A DNA stretch of 64,000 nt from RH-AL1 sp964244495 (GCA_964244495.1 CAXTIU010000002.1:348543-412542); one strand, 5' to 3'; counted from the stretch's first letter, positions 53,913 through 63,701 are shown. Translations and numbers: made by a program. Notes: generated by a model not told the origin, from the letters alone.

Positions 53913-54656
53913 TCATCGCCCGTCGCCCGCCGGACGGGCCAGGTCGGCGACGACGTCGAACCAGCGGTCGACGCCGATCGCCAGCAGCGCCACGATGATG
54001 GCGCCTTCCACCACGTAGGCTTGGTTGGACGCCGCCAACCCCTCGATGATCGGCGAGCCGAGCGACAGCGCGCCAACGCTGGACCCGATCGTCGCGGTGC
54101 CGACGTTGATGATGGTGGCGTTGCGTACGCCGGTCACGATGAGGGGCGCCGCCAGCGGCATCTCCACCGTGAGCAGCCGGCGCAGCGGCCGGAAGCCGAG
54201 CCCGTCGGCCGCGTCCCGCGCCTCGGGTGGAACGGAGGCCAAGCCGGCGAGCGTGGCTTCCAGGACCGGCAGGATGGCGTAAAGGACGAGCGCCGCCAGT
54301 GCCGGGGCCGATCCGTAGCCGAGCGTCGGCACCGCCAGGGCCAGCACCGCGACCGGCGGCACGGTCTGGCCAAGCGTCGCTCCCAGACGCGCCAGCGGAG
54401 CGAAGGCTCGACCGGCCGGTCGCGTCACGAACACCGCGCCCACGATGCCGCAACTGCCGGCGAACGCGCTCGAGAGCGCCACGAGGCGGAGATGGGCGAG
54501 CGCCAGCGCCGCGAAGCTCGCGCGGTCATACAGCGGCGTCCTCAGCGCGGGATACAGCGCGTGGAACAGCGGCGCGGCGCGGGACATCGCCAGGATCGCG
54601 GCGACGAGCAGGACCGTCGCCGCCATCGCGCCACCGAGCGCGGTCCGGCTAACCAC
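53913..54656 (-). CDS. Osmoprotectant ABC transporter permease (YehW-like)
   Basis: 247 aa, five to six membrane helices, with the permease EAA-like loop EARDAADGLGFRPLRRLLTVEMPLAAPLIVTG. Last gene of the transporter operon; GTG start 8 bp inside the ATPase gene. The two-permease arrangement matches YehYXW/OpuB-type uptake of betaine-like compounds (known); the solute here is unproven. Confidence 0.85.
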   Translation of the reverse strand: MVSRTALGGAMAATVLLVAAILAMSRAAPLFHALYPALRTPLYDRASFAALALAHLRLVALSSAFAGSCGIVGAVFVTRPAGRAFAPLARLGATLGQTVPPVAVLALAVPTLGYGSAPALAALVLYAILPVLEATLAGLASVPPEARDAADGLGFRPLRRLLTVEMPLAAPLIVTGVRNATIINVGTATIGSSVGALSLGSPIIEGLAASNQAYVVEGAIIVALLAIGVDRWFDVVADLARPAGDGR

Positions 54657-55581
54657 CCTGGCCGCCGCCCACGAGGGCTTCGAGCGTGATCGTGCCGCAC
54701 GCGACGCCGGCGCGCTCCACCGTCAATCGCGCGCAACGCTCCGCCATCATCAGGCCGAGGGCTTCGCGCAGCGTCGCGGCGGCGGCGACGCGCGGACGGC
54801 CCGGCTCGACGCCCGGCACGGCCAGCGTCTCGACCGAGGTGACGTCGAGCCGGTGGAGGTGGCGCGCAGGGCCGCCGAGGAAGCCGTCGACGAAGGGGTC
54901 GGCCGGCGCGGCGAGGACGGCGGCCGGCGTGCCGGCCTGCACCACCCGGCCGTCCCTCATGATCGCGAGCGCGGTGGCGAGGCCGAGCGCCTCGCCGACA
55001 TCGTGCGTGACCATGACGATCGTCTTGCCGCTCTCGCGGTGGATGCGGCGCATCTCGCCCCGCAGCTCCGCGCGGCTAAGGGGGTCGAGCGCCGAGAACG
55101 GTTCGTCCATCAGGATCAGGTCGGGATCTGCGGCGAGCGCCCGGCCCACCCCGATCCGCTGGCGCTGCCCGCCGGAAAGCTGGTGCGGGTAGCGCGCGAG
55201 CAGCGCGGGGTCGATGCCGACCAACGCGACCACGGCGTCGAGCCGCGCGGCGACGCGGTGGCGGTCCCACCCGAGCAGGCGCGGCACGGCAGCCAAGTTG
55301 GCGGCGACGGTCCAGTGCGGGAACAAGCCGACCGACTGGATGACGTAGCCGATCCCTTGGCGAAGGCGCTCGCGATCCAGCGTGGCGATATCCTGGCCGC
55401 GCACGGTCACGGTGCCGCGATCGGGGGTCACCAGGCCGTTCATCATACGCAGCAGGGTCGACTTCCCGCAGCCGGAAGGGCCGATCAGCGCGAAGAAGGC
55501 GCCGGCCTCCACCCTCACGCTGCATCCGGCGAGGGCGGCCGTTGCGCCGAAGCGTTTGGTGACGGCGTCGACGACGATCAT
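54649..55581 (-). CDS. Osmoprotectant ABC transporter ATP-binding protein (YehX-like)
   Basis: 310 aa. Walker A GPSGCGKSTLL, Q-loop VIQSVGLFPHWTV, signature LSGGQRQRIGVGRAL, Walker B LILMDEPFSALDP, H-loop VTHD. The C-terminal part after about residue 240 looks like a single CBS-type or regulatory tail (RVAAAATLREALGLMMAE). Start overlaps the stop of the first permease gene as ATGA. Energises the YehY/YehW-like permease pair. Confidence 0.92.
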   Translation of the reverse strand: MIVVDAVTKRFGATAALAGCSVRVEAGAFFALIGPSGCGKSTLLRMMNGLVTPDRGTVTVRGQDIATLDRERLRQGIGYVIQSVGLFPHWTVAANLAAVPRLLGWDRHRVAARLDAVVALVGIDPALLARYPHQLSGGQRQRIGVGRALAADPDLILMDEPFSALDPLSRAELRGEMRRIHRESGKTIVMVTHDVGEALGLATALAIMRDGRVVQAGTPAAVLAAPADPFVDGFLGGPARHLHRLDVTSVETLAVPGVEPGRPRVAAAATLREALGLMMAERCARLTVERAGVACGTITLEALVGGGQGG

Positions 55582-56759
55582 TCCGGCGTCGCGACCACGG
55601 CCAGCGCGAGGCGGAAGGCGCCATCCGCCGCCAGCGCCAGGAGGACGATGGGGATCGCCCCGACCAGGACGAGGTCGAGCGCGTATTGCCCGATCCCGGC
55701 GAAGACGAACGTGCCGAGTCCACCGCCGCCGATCAGCGCCGCGACGGTCGCCAGCCCGATCGTTTGCAGGGTCACGATCCGCAGGCCGGCGAGCAGCACG
55801 GGCGCGGCGAGCGGCAGATCGACCGCCCAGAACCTGCGGCGGCGGCCGAAGCCGAGGCCGGCGGCGGCATCGCCGACCGCCGCCGGCACGGCGGCGAAGG
55901 CGGCGTCGCCCATGCGGACCAGGGGAAAGGCGGCGTAGACGACCAGCGCGACGAGCGCCGGCGCGACGCCGAGGCCGGAGACGCCCCAAGCCGCCAGCGT
56001 CGGGAACCGGGCAGCGAGCGCTTCAAGGGGCGCCACCAGCAGGCCGAACAGGGCGATGGAGGGGATCGTCTGGAGCAGCCCGAGCACCGCGAAGACGGAA
56101 CCACGGGCAGGCGCGCGACGGCGCACCAGCCAGACCAGCGGCGCGCAGGCGATCATGGCGAGGAGCACGGTGGCGGCGACGAGTTCGACGTGGCGCGCCA
56201 GCTCGCCGAGGAAGGGTGCGCGATGACTGACCAGCTCGCGGGTCAGCGACAGGTCGTGAAACAGCCCCGAGGCGGCGAGCGCGGCGAGGACGGCGACGAC
56301 GAACGCCAGCAAGCCGGTCCGCGCCGCGCCGCCCCATCGCAGGCCGTGCAGGGCGTCGGCGGCGCTCAGGCCGGCGCAGCCGAGCACGACCCAGAAGGCG
56401 GGGCCGAGCGTTTGCCGCTGCGCCGGCCGCCCCGGCTCGATCAGCGCGTGAGCGAAGGTGCCGGCGGCGACGAGCGCGGCCCCGGCGAGCGTGACGCTCA
56501 CGGCAAGGGCCAGCCGGTCGCGTCGCTTCGAGCCGGGAACGAAGGCCAGCGCGACGAGGCCGGCGAGCGCGACGGCGAGAACCGTCACCGGCGGTGCCGG
56601 AGCGGCCCAGACCGGGAGCGACGCGCCGTCGGCGAGGCGGTTGCGCGCGTGACTCATGAAGCCGGTGCCGAGGCAGGCGAGCGTCGCGCCTGCCGTCAGG
56701 GCCAGTCGAACCGGATCGTGCACGGGAGGGCGCCAGCGGACGCCGACGCGGACGCTCAC
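55578..56759 (-). CDS. Osmoprotectant ABC transporter permease (YehY-like, long form)
   Basis: 393 aa. The first 190 residues hold five or so extra helices, as in YehY; the permease domain follows with SVFAVLGLLQTIPSIALFGLL, the loop DAAAGLGFGRRRRFWAVDLPLAAPVLLAG and ALIGGGGLGTFVF. First transporter gene of the run, GTG start overlapping the protease gene stop. No gene for a substrate-binding protein is found on either side. Confidence 0.87.
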   Translation of the reverse strand: MSVRVGVRWRPPVHDPVRLALTAGATLACLGTGFMSHARNRLADGASLPVWAAPAPPVTVLAVALAGLVALAFVPGSKRRDRLALAVSVTLAGAALVAAGTFAHALIEPGRPAQRQTLGPAFWVVLGCAGLSAADALHGLRWGGAARTGLLAFVVAVLAALAASGLFHDLSLTRELVSHRAPFLGELARHVELVAATVLLAMIACAPLVWLVRRRAPARGSVFAVLGLLQTIPSIALFGLLVAPLEALAARFPTLAAWGVSGLGVAPALVALVVYAAFPLVRMGDAAFAAVPAAVGDAAAGLGFGRRRRFWAVDLPLAAPVLLAGLRIVTLQTIGLATVAALIGGGGLGTFVFAGIGQYALDLVLVGAIPIVLLALAADGAFRLALAVVATPE

Positions 56760-57940
56760 GGCTTGGCGCCGGTCTTGTCGCCCGTTTTATCGCCCGTCTT
56801 GGAGCGCAGGCTCCAGTGCTCTCCCTCGATGGCGACGTCGAAGCGCGACAGGAACGAGCGCCCGAGCAGGCCGTCGACCGCGCCCATGCCGCTCTCCTGG
56901 ATCGCGACGGGCACCTGCCGTGCCTCGACCCGCCCGACCCTGACGCTGCCGGCCGGGACGAGGCGATCGTAGACGGCGCCGTTGGCGGTCATGGCCCGCA
57001 GCGGCGCCGAGCCGCTCGCATCGAGATGCGCCTTGCGGGCGAAGGCCGCCGTCACCGTCACGAAGCTGGCGCCGGTGTCGAGGATGAAGGTGCCGGCCAC
57101 GCCGTTGACGAGCACGCGGGTGCGGATCACGTTGGCGCCGGCGACCGGGAACCTGTCCGCGCCAGCGGCGAAGGCGGCGCAGTGGCCCTTGGCGGCATCG
57201 TCGGTCATCAGCTTCTGCATGGGCGCGGTATCGCGGGTGGCGGGGTCCAGCGACACGTAGTCCTGGATCGGCCCGATCGCCTCGCAGTATCGCCCGGTGG
57301 AGGCGTAAAGGTCCGACATGTCGGTGAAAACCCACGAGCCGACCCTCAACGGAGCCGGTTCGAGGTGGATCGTGTTGGCGAAGCTCAGCAGGGCGTCGTC
57401 GACGCGCCGGAGTCCGACCTCGGCCTTGCCTTTCAGGTACTGGTAGTCGGCGACGTGGGGATGGGCGGCGACGAGGTCTCGTGCGAGCGCGAAGGCGCGA
57501 TCGTAAGCATGGAGGTTGATGTAGAGCGAGGTAGCCTGCCGCAGCGCGCCGGCGTTGTCGGGCCCGCACGCGCCGCCCCACCCGGTCAGGGCTTCGGCCG
57601 CCCAGCGCTGCTCGCCGCCCTCCTCGACGCCTCTCGCCAGCGCCATGACGGCAGGGCCGTCGCACGGCTCGCGGGCGAGCTTGGCGAAAGGAGCCGCGGC
57701 GCCGGCCTCCATGGATGGGTCGAGCGGCGGCACGTTCAGGTGCGCGTAGACCGCCGCGAAGTCCGGCCGTTTCATCAGCCCGAGCGCCCGCAGTTCGCCG
57801 CGCAGCGTGTCGAGGGTCCACCCGAAAGCGGCGATCCCGACCACGAGGGTCAAGGTGAGCAGGGCGAACGCGAGGAAAACAAGCGTCGGAAGGCGGCTGC
57901 GCGGGATCGGACCGACGCGGTCGGAAAGGTGGGCCTCCAT
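56756..57940 (-). CDS. Membrane-anchored retropepsin-like aspartic protease with TPR-like repeats
   Basis: 394 aa. One N-terminal membrane helix (about residues 20-40), a helical TPR-like region (100-250) with paired AYDRAFALARDLVAAHP and YLKGKAEVGLRRVDDALLSFA type helices, and a C-terminal retropepsin domain with FILDTGASFVTV (DTG) and LLGRSFLSRFDVAI. Bacterial proteins of this class are single-chain and dimerise, and act in the periplasm. It overlaps the YehY-like gene by 4 bp, so they share an operon; whether they share a job is unknown. Confidence 0.8.
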   Translation of the reverse strand: MEAHLSDRVGPIPRSRLPTLVFLAFALLTLTLVVGIAAFGWTLDTLRGELRALGLMKRPDFAAVYAHLNVPPLDPSMEAGAAAPFAKLAREPCDGPAVMALARGVEEGGEQRWAAEALTGWGGACGPDNAGALRQATSLYINLHAYDRAFALARDLVAAHPHVADYQYLKGKAEVGLRRVDDALLSFANTIHLEPAPLRVGSWVFTDMSDLYASTGRYCEAIGPIQDYVSLDPATRDTAPMQKLMTDDAAKGHCAAFAAGADRFPVAGANVIRTRVLVNGVAGTFILDTGASFVTVTAAFARKAHLDASGSAPLRAMTANGAVYDRLVPAGSVRVGRVEARQVPVAIQESGMGAVDGLLGRSFLSRFDVAIEGEHWSLRSKTGDKTGDKTGAKP

Positions 57941-58149
57941 CACCGCCCCTTGGCGGGAGCGCGCCGCGCCGACGCCCGAACGATCGAGGGGGAACCCATG
58001 GAACGCGCACCCGCCATCACAAATCCTCGGTACGGGCCGCGATCGCGCCTTGCGTGGCACGGGCCGATCCTCGACAGTCCCGATCGCACCATAATGAACG
58101 GGTCCTTCGTCCGGCAAGCCATGCGTCGGTGGCCGCCACGGGAGCACGC

Positions 58150-58890
58150 GTGATCGCAGCCGCTTTCGATGCCATCGACCAGGTCTTCACCCGCCCGTTC
58201 CGCGGCGTGTTCTGGAAGTCGATCGGCCTGACCCTGCTCCTGATGCTGCTCGTCTGGCTGGGGCTCGACCGGCTCGTCGCCACCGCCACGATCCACCTGC
58301 CGTACGCCTGGCTGGCGCTAGGCGTCCACGTCCTCGTCGGGCTGGGCCTCGTCGTCGGCATCGCGCTGCTGGTGCCGAGCGCCGCCTTCATCGTGGCCGG
58401 GTTCTTCTTCGACGAGCTCGCCGGCCAAGTGGAGGAAGCCGTCGCCGGACCGCAGGGGCGTGGCCGGGCGCTGCCGTTCGGCCCCGCCCTGTGGATCGGA
58501 CTGAAGTTCGCCGGCTTGAGCCTCCTCGTCAACGCGCTCGCGCTGGCGCTGCTCCTCGTCCCAGGCCTCAACGCGGTCGCCTTCTTCGGTGCCAACGCCT
58601 ACCTGCTCGGGCGTGGCTTCGCGGAGTTCGCGGCGCTGCGCTATCTGCCGCTTCCCGAGGTGCGCGCGCTGCGCCGCCGCCACGGGCTGCGCCTGTTCGG
58701 CGCCGGCTGCGTCGTGGCGGGACTGGCCTCGATCCCGCTCCTCAACCTGCTGACGCCGCTGTTCGGCGCCGCCTTCATGGTGCGCGTGACGCGGCCGCTG
58801 GTGATGCGCGCCCTGCCCCCGCCGCGAGGCGGTCCACCGCCTGGGCCGTTTCCCCGGCGACTGCGCGGCGGGCGTCAGCCTTTGGCGTAG
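58150..58890 (+). CDS. EI24/CysZ-like membrane protein
   Basis: 246 aa with about four to six helices: FWKSIGLTLLLMLLVWLGL, VLVGLGLVVGIALLVPSAAFIVAGFFFDELA, and NAVAFFGANAYLLGRGFAEFAAL. The last element with RxF-EFxALR is typical of the EI24 family, which includes the CysZ sulfate transporter; no sulfate-assimilation genes are near. GTG start chosen for the GGGAG site 6 bp upstream. Converges on the NDUFA9-like gene with a 16-bp overlap. Confidence 0.78.
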   Translation: MIAAAFDAIDQVFTRPFRGVFWKSIGLTLLLMLLVWLGLDRLVATATIHLPYAWLALGVHVLVGLGLVVGIALLVPSAAFIVAGFFFDELAGQVEEAVAGPQGRGRALPFGPALWIGLKFAGLSLLVNALALALLLVPGLNAVAFFGANAYLLGRGFAEFAALRYLPLPEVRALRRRHGLRLFGAGCVVAGLASIPLLNLLTPLFGAAFMVRVTRPLVMRALPPPRGGPPPGPFPRRLRGGRQPLA

Positions 58891-59912
58891 CCGGCGTACT
58901 GCCCGGTCTTGCGGAACCGATAGAGGTAACCCGGCACGAAGCTTTCGTAGGGTTCCGCATCGATGCCGAGGCCCTTGAGGGTGCGCCCCTCGGCGACGGC
59001 GGCGGCCGACACCACGTTGTCGACCTTCAGCAGCTCGACCTGGTCGCGGGTGAGGTCGAGCATCTCCGGCAGCAGTCCGAAGCTCGCCTTCTTCACGACC
59101 TCGGTGACACGGCCCATCGTCGCCGCCGCCGGGAACGGCAGCGACACCAGAGGCCGGCGCCTGTCGATCGTCGTCAGGATGAACTGCAGGATCTGCTTGA
59201 AGGATTGCGCCTCCGGACCGCCCAGCTCGTAGGTCGTGCCGGGGCTGACGACACCCCGGTCGGCATGGCCATCGACGGCACGGGCGACCGCCTCGGCGAC
59301 GTCACCGACGAAGACCGGCTGCAACAGGCTGCCGCCGCCGCCGATCAGCGGCAGCGCCGGCATGACGCGCGCCATGCCGGCGAAGCGGTTGAAGAACTTG
59401 TCTTCCGGACCGAACACGACCGAGGGCCGCACGACCACCGTTTCGGGGATGAGCTCGAGCACGATCCGCTCGGCCTCCGCCTTGGTGCGCCCGTACTCGG
59501 CCGGCGACGTCGGGTCGGCCCCGATCGCGGACATCTGCACGAACCGCGTGACGCCCGCCGCCTTGGCCGCCCCGGCCACGACGCGCGCGCCCTCGGTGTG
59601 GATGGCGGAGAAGGTTTGGGCGCCCCCCTGGGCGAGCAGGCCGACGAGGTTGACCACCGCGTCCGCGTCGCGGAGCGCGCGCGCCACCGAGTCGGGATAG
59701 CGCAGGTTGGCCTGCACCGCGTGGATCTGCCCGACGCGGCCGGCGGTCTGCAGCACCAGGGCGAGGCTTGGCCGGCGCGTGGCGACGCGGATGCGCCAGC
59801 CGTGCTCCGCCAGCGCCTTGACGACGTATCGCCCGACGAAGCCCGAGCCGCCGAACACGGTGACGAGCCGTCCCGTCTTCAGCAGAGGTCCGAGAAGATT
59901 GGGTCCTGCCAT
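58875..59912 (-). CDS. NDUFA9-like NAD(P)-binding protein (complex I-associated)
   Basis: 345 aa atypical extended SDR. Nucleotide motif TVFGGSGFVGRYVVKAL; no active YxxxK pair typical of catalytic SDRs (YGRTKAEAE is the nearest). It matches the 'complex I NDUFA9 subunit family', the accessory subunit of respiratory complex I in mitochondria and some alphaproteobacteria. The nuo operon is not in the window. Cytoplasmic. Confidence 0.85.
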   Translation of the reverse strand: MAGPNLLGPLLKTGRLVTVFGGSGFVGRYVVKALAEHGWRIRVATRRPSLALVLQTAGRVGQIHAVQANLRYPDSVARALRDADAVVNLVGLLAQGGAQTFSAIHTEGARVVAGAAKAAGVTRFVQMSAIGADPTSPAEYGRTKAEAERIVLELIPETVVVRPSVVFGPEDKFFNRFAGMARVMPALPLIGGGGSLLQPVFVGDVAEAVARAVDGHADRGVVSPGTTYELGGPEAQSFKQILQFILTTIDRRRPLVSLPFPAAATMGRVTEVVKKASFGLLPEMLDLTRDQVELLKVDNVVSAAAVAEGRTLKGLGIDAEPYESFVPGYLYRFRKTGQYAGYAKG

Positions 59913-60086
59913 GATCCCGCATTCCTGCGCGCCGCGTCGCGCTCACGGGCAAAGCCTTAAGGACCACGCCCCCGCGTGTACAGGAAAACGAGCGGCGCGG
60001 CAGCTCGACAACGGCGGTCGGGTTGGCGCGCGGGGTCGCGATCGGATTGACAGCGAGGCCGACCGCCCCGTAAGGAGATCGCGCGT

Positions 60087-60171
60087 GCCCTGGTGGCGGA
60101 ATTGGTAGACGCGCTGGTTTCAGGTACCAGTCTTGAAAGAGGTGGAGGTTCGAGTCCTCTCCTGGGCACCA
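60087..60171 (+). tRNA. tRNA-Leu (anticodon CAG)
   Basis: 85 nt with encoded CCA. D-arm and long variable arm of a leucine tRNA; anticodon stem CTGGT/ACCAG with loop TTCAGGT gives CAG; T-loop TTCGAGT. The acceptor strands GCCCTGG and CCTGGGC pair except for a T-T mismatch at position 5-68. The 3' part is probably from an integrated element, whose integrase gene starts 60 bp downstream. Confidence 0.93.
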
Positions 60172-60230
60172 TGATTTCTTGATGGTTTGTCAAGAAGTTA
60201 CCGCAGTACAAAGGGTTAGCCGACGTCCGC

Positions 60231-61968
60231 ATGCACACAGCGGATGCACACATGGCCCTTCGGATGCCCCGTCCCTTCGCCCATCGCACCGGCACCTTCT
60301 TCCTCAACGTCCGGGTGCCGCGCGACCTCGCACTGAGGCTGCGCGCGACCCGGCTGACCCTGCCGGTCGAGGATGCGCTCGTCACGGTGGCGGTGACCGA
60401 CAAGGTGTTCCTGTCGCTCAGGACCAAGGATCCTGCCCTGGCCCGCAGCCGCTTCGTCGCCGCCTACGGCGCGCTCGTGCGGCACTGGGAAGCGATAAGG
60501 GTCGGCCCCAAGCCGCTGACCCATAAGCAGCTCGTCGCTCTCGCCGGCGACGCCACCCGTGATCGCGTCGCTCGGTTCGAGGACGATCCGAGCTACGGAC
60601 CCGACGTCCTCCTGAGAACGGTGGAAGACGACCGCGACGCGTTCCGCGACTGGAAGTACGGCGGCGAGTACGGCGAGCTCTCGGACGAGGACGCGCGCTT
60701 CCTCGCCGCGATCCAGCGGCCGTCGGGACCTCAGCTGCTCGCCTTCGAGACGCGGGCCGACGTCGTGCTCGACCTGTGCACGGTCACCTACGACGAGGCG
60801 CTCGATCACCTCTTCGGCGACACCGCCGACGCGATCTGCGCGCGCCGGCAGCTCGTCATCGACGCCGCCACCCGCGCGAAACTGCTGCACGAGATCGGCG
60901 AGGTGGTACGATTGGCCAGGGGGCAAGCTCGCCCGCAACATGGCCGGGGACTACTCGGAGGATCGCAACCTCTCACGGTTTCCGACCTTCGAATTAGCCA
61001 AGCCGGAGCCGGTTGCGCCAGTCGTCGTTCACGGCCGCAAGACGATGAAGGCGCTGTTCGAGGACTGGACGACGCACAACTCCGACAAGCGCGCCGCCTC
61101 GACGTTCCGCCGGTACGCTCCCTCGCTGCAAAGCCTCATCGCGCACTTGGGCGGCACGGACATCCGCCTCGTCACCGAGGACGACATCTGGGCCTGGGCG
61201 GAGAAGCGCCGTGACGTCGACGGCATCGCCCCGCGCACGATCAACCGGAACGACCTGGTCGCCGTGGCCTCGGTCCTGCAGTTCGCGACCACGCGGAACG
61301 GGGGTCGCCTGCTCGTCGCCAACCCCGCCCGCGGCGTGAAGCTCGATCTCCCGAGCCAGGTCGAGACGCGCGACAAGACCTTCCACCAGCACGAGATCCA
61401 AGCCATCCTGCGGCTGGCGCGCGGTGTCGACGACAAGCGTTACCCGAGAGCTGCGGCCTCGCGGCGTTGGGCACCCTGGATTTGCGCCTACACCGGCGCC
61501 CGCATCCAGGAGGTCTGCTGGTTGAGCAGGGAGGACATCTGGCGAGAGGGCGACATCTGGGTCATGCGCTTTCCCAGGACCAAGGAGGCGCGGGCGCGCA
61601 CCGTGCCGATGCACGATGCCCTCATCGAGGAAGGTCTCGTCGAGTTCTGGCGGACCGCGCCGGCCGGTACCCTCTTCGTCGGCGACAGGCCACAGCGCCA
61701 GGGCGCGAAGCGCAGCCCCGCAGAACTCCGCGCGAGCGAGATCGGCGCCTGGATCCAGGAGAAGGTTCGTCTCGAGCATGGTGTCAGCCCGAATCATGGA
61801 TGGCGCCATACCTTCCTGACGATCGCCGAAGGGGTTGGTATCTCGAAGCGGCACGCCAACGCCATCGCTGGCCACAACCGCAAGAAGGACGCGTCGGACG
61901 ACTACGTCGCCTACCCCATCGATGTGCTCAAGCGCGAGATCGAGAAGATACCTCGGTATCGATGTTAA
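60231..61968 (+). pseudogene. Tyrosine-type site-specific integrase, frameshifted
   Basis: Two frames together make one integrase of about 578 aa. The first (from 60231) has a DUF6538-like start MPRPFAHRTGTFFLNVRVPRDLA and runs to about 60920; a run of five Gs there needs one base skipped to continue as GKLARNMAGDYSEDRN. The second frame has the core-binding domain and the catalytic set: Arg in YTGARIQEV, HGWRHTF (HxxR), AGHN and Tyr in DYVAYP. It lies next to the tRNA-Leu and is presumably the enzyme that inserted the island. Either inactive, or a sequencing slip in the G run. Confidence 0.8.
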
Positions 61969-62158
61969 GACTTCTACGTAGCTTGGTGCATGTTTGCCGC
62001 CGTTCCCGGGCGAGAAGGGAAGGCTGCTTTTGAGCGCGACCTTGGCGAAGCGGAGATGCCGGAATTGCCGGCTTTGACCCTTAGCAGAAGGTGGCAACGT
62101 CCGCTTCCTGGCGATCTGATCGATCGGTGCTCCCAACTGTAGCTATTTGCTGACTCGA

Positions 62159-63202
62159 TGTTTGGTCCCGGAGTTTGGTGGTACGGGTTGTGTGTGAACC
62201 TGAATGGTTCATCTGTTCATGCTCTGCAGATGGCCTCGTAGGGTGTGAGGCCGCGTAGGGTCTTCAGGCGGCGCGCGAAGTTGTAGGCGGCCACGAAGTC
62301 GGCGAGGTGCTGTCGGAGCTGTTCATGGCTTTCGTAGTGGAAGCGCTTGACGGTCGCATCCTTGATCGTCCGGTTCATCCGCTCGACCTGGTCGCTGGTC
62401 CAAGGATGGCGCGGCTTCGTGAGGCGATGCTCGATGTCGAGATCGGCGCAGGCGGCTTCGAAGGATTGGCAGCGGAAGAGCACCTTGCCGGCGCGCATGG
62501 CTTTGATCTCTGCTGGGGTCCAAGCATTGCCGGCCGGCTCGGGGAAGTGCGTGCCGTTGCCGGTGAGCACCGTGTGGATCGTGTAAGGAACCGCGGCAGC
62601 GAGGGTCCGCAGGAAGTCGCCGGCGATCCGGCGTGTGGCCTTCACGTGCAACTCGGCGAAGGCGAACTTGGAGGTCCGGTCGATCGCCACGAGGAGGTAG
62701 AGCTTGCCTTCCTCGGTCCTCACTTCGGCAATGTCGAGGTGGAAATAGCCGAGCGGGTAGCGCTTGAACGTCGAGCGCAGCGGCTTGTCGCCGTCGACCT
62801 CGGGCAGCCGCGAGATGCCGTGGCGCTGGAGGCAACGATGCAGCAATGAGCGCGTCAGATGCGGGATCGTCGGCTGCAGGGCGTAGAGGCAGTCGTCCAG
62901 TGGCAGCAGCGCGTGCCGGCGGAAAGTGACGATGACAGCTTCGTCCTCAACCGACAGCACCGTCGACTTCGGCTCGCTCGGCCCTGTCTTGCGATCCGCC
63001 GTCGAGGGTCGCTTCTTCCACTTGGCCACAGTCTTCGGGTTGATGCCGTAGTGCTTGGCGAGCTGCCTCAGGCTCGCTTGACTATGCTGTATCGCTCGAC
63101 GGACCGCCGCTGTCGTCGTGGCGCTCCCATGGTGAACTTGTCCCATGGCGCATCCTTCCACTCGCACAAGAAGACTGTACCATCAAACCCGGAGATCAAA
63201 CA
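62159..63202 (-). mobile_element. IS481-family insertion sequence, apparently complete
   Basis: 1044 bp. Imperfect terminal inverted repeats of about 26 bp: TGTTTGGTCCCGGAGTTTGG starts at 62159 and TGTTTGATCTCCGGGTTTGA is its counterpart read inwards from 63202. One transposase gene fills it. No clear target-site duplication is seen (ACTCGA on the left, TCTAGG on the right). Confidence 0.8.
62217..63146 (-). CDS. IS481-family transposase
   Basis: 309 aa. N-terminal helix-turn-helix (MGQVHHGSATTTAAVRRAIQ, then RQLAKHYGINPKTVAKWKKR split over two helices) and an rve integrase core with DDE acids in FHLDIAEVRTEEGK, LTGNGTHF and the later DQVERMNRTIKDATV region. The third element has glutamate in ERMN. 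In the second motif Asn stands where DNG has Asp (TGNGT), which could weaken activity. Start at MGQVHH, seven codons inside the longest frame. Confidence 0.88.
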   Translation of the reverse strand: MGQVHHGSATTTAAVRRAIQHSQASLRQLAKHYGINPKTVAKWKKRPSTADRKTGPSEPKSTVLSVEDEAVIVTFRRHALLPLDDCLYALQPTIPHLTRSLLHRCLQRHGISRLPEVDGDKPLRSTFKRYPLGYFHLDIAEVRTEEGKLYLLVAIDRTSKFAFAELHVKATRRIAGDFLRTLAAAVPYTIHTVLTGNGTHFPEPAGNAWTPAEIKAMRAGKVLFRCQSFEAACADLDIEHRLTKPRHPWTSDQVERMNRTIKDATVKRFHYESHEQLRQHLADFVAAYNFARRLKTLRGLTPYEAICRA

Positions 63203-63222
63203 TCTAGGGCGTCTCTGCAAAG

Positions 63223-63655
63223 TCATGTGAGCCAGAGCATGGTCATATTGAGCGTGACCATGGCGAGGTAGTTTGCTGCCGGTTTTTCATAGCGGGTGGC
63301 GATGCGGCGGAACTGCTTGAGCCGCCCAATCAGCCGCTCGACCTTGTTGCGCTCGCGATGGGCGGCCTTGTCGAAGTCGGGTTGGCGGGGCTGGTCCCTG
63401 CGGGTCGGGATCACCGGCTCGACCTTCCGCCGCCTCAGCCGCCGCCGCGCGGTTGGGCTGGAATAGCCGCGATCGCCGGCCGTGCGGCGCGGGCGGGGAC
63501 GGCCCCGGCCCGGGCGCGGCACCGCACCCTTGTCCATCAGGGCTTCCAAGGCGACCTGCTCGTGGCGCCCGCCGCTCGTCAGCACGGCGGCGATGGGCTT
63601 GCCGCCACCCTCGGCGCGTAGGTGCAGCTGGACACCTCCAAGAACCTCGCCTTTT
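63223..63655 (-). pseudogene. Truncated IS5-family (IS427-group) transposase
   Basis: Only the C-terminal part is present: QLHLRAEGGGKPIAAVLTSG, HEQVALEALMDKG, GDRGYSSPTARRRLRRR, RNKVERLIGRLKQFRRIATRYEK split, ending MLWLT. The N-terminal half is missing upstream of about 63655, where a different IS begins. The outer end at about 63207 (GGCGTCTCTGCAAAGTC) follows a CTAG, a common target for this group. Confidence 0.75.
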
Positions 63656-63701
63656 TGGCACGTGATGTGATTCCATCTGCTTGCGGATGGAGGCTGTGGC
63701 G

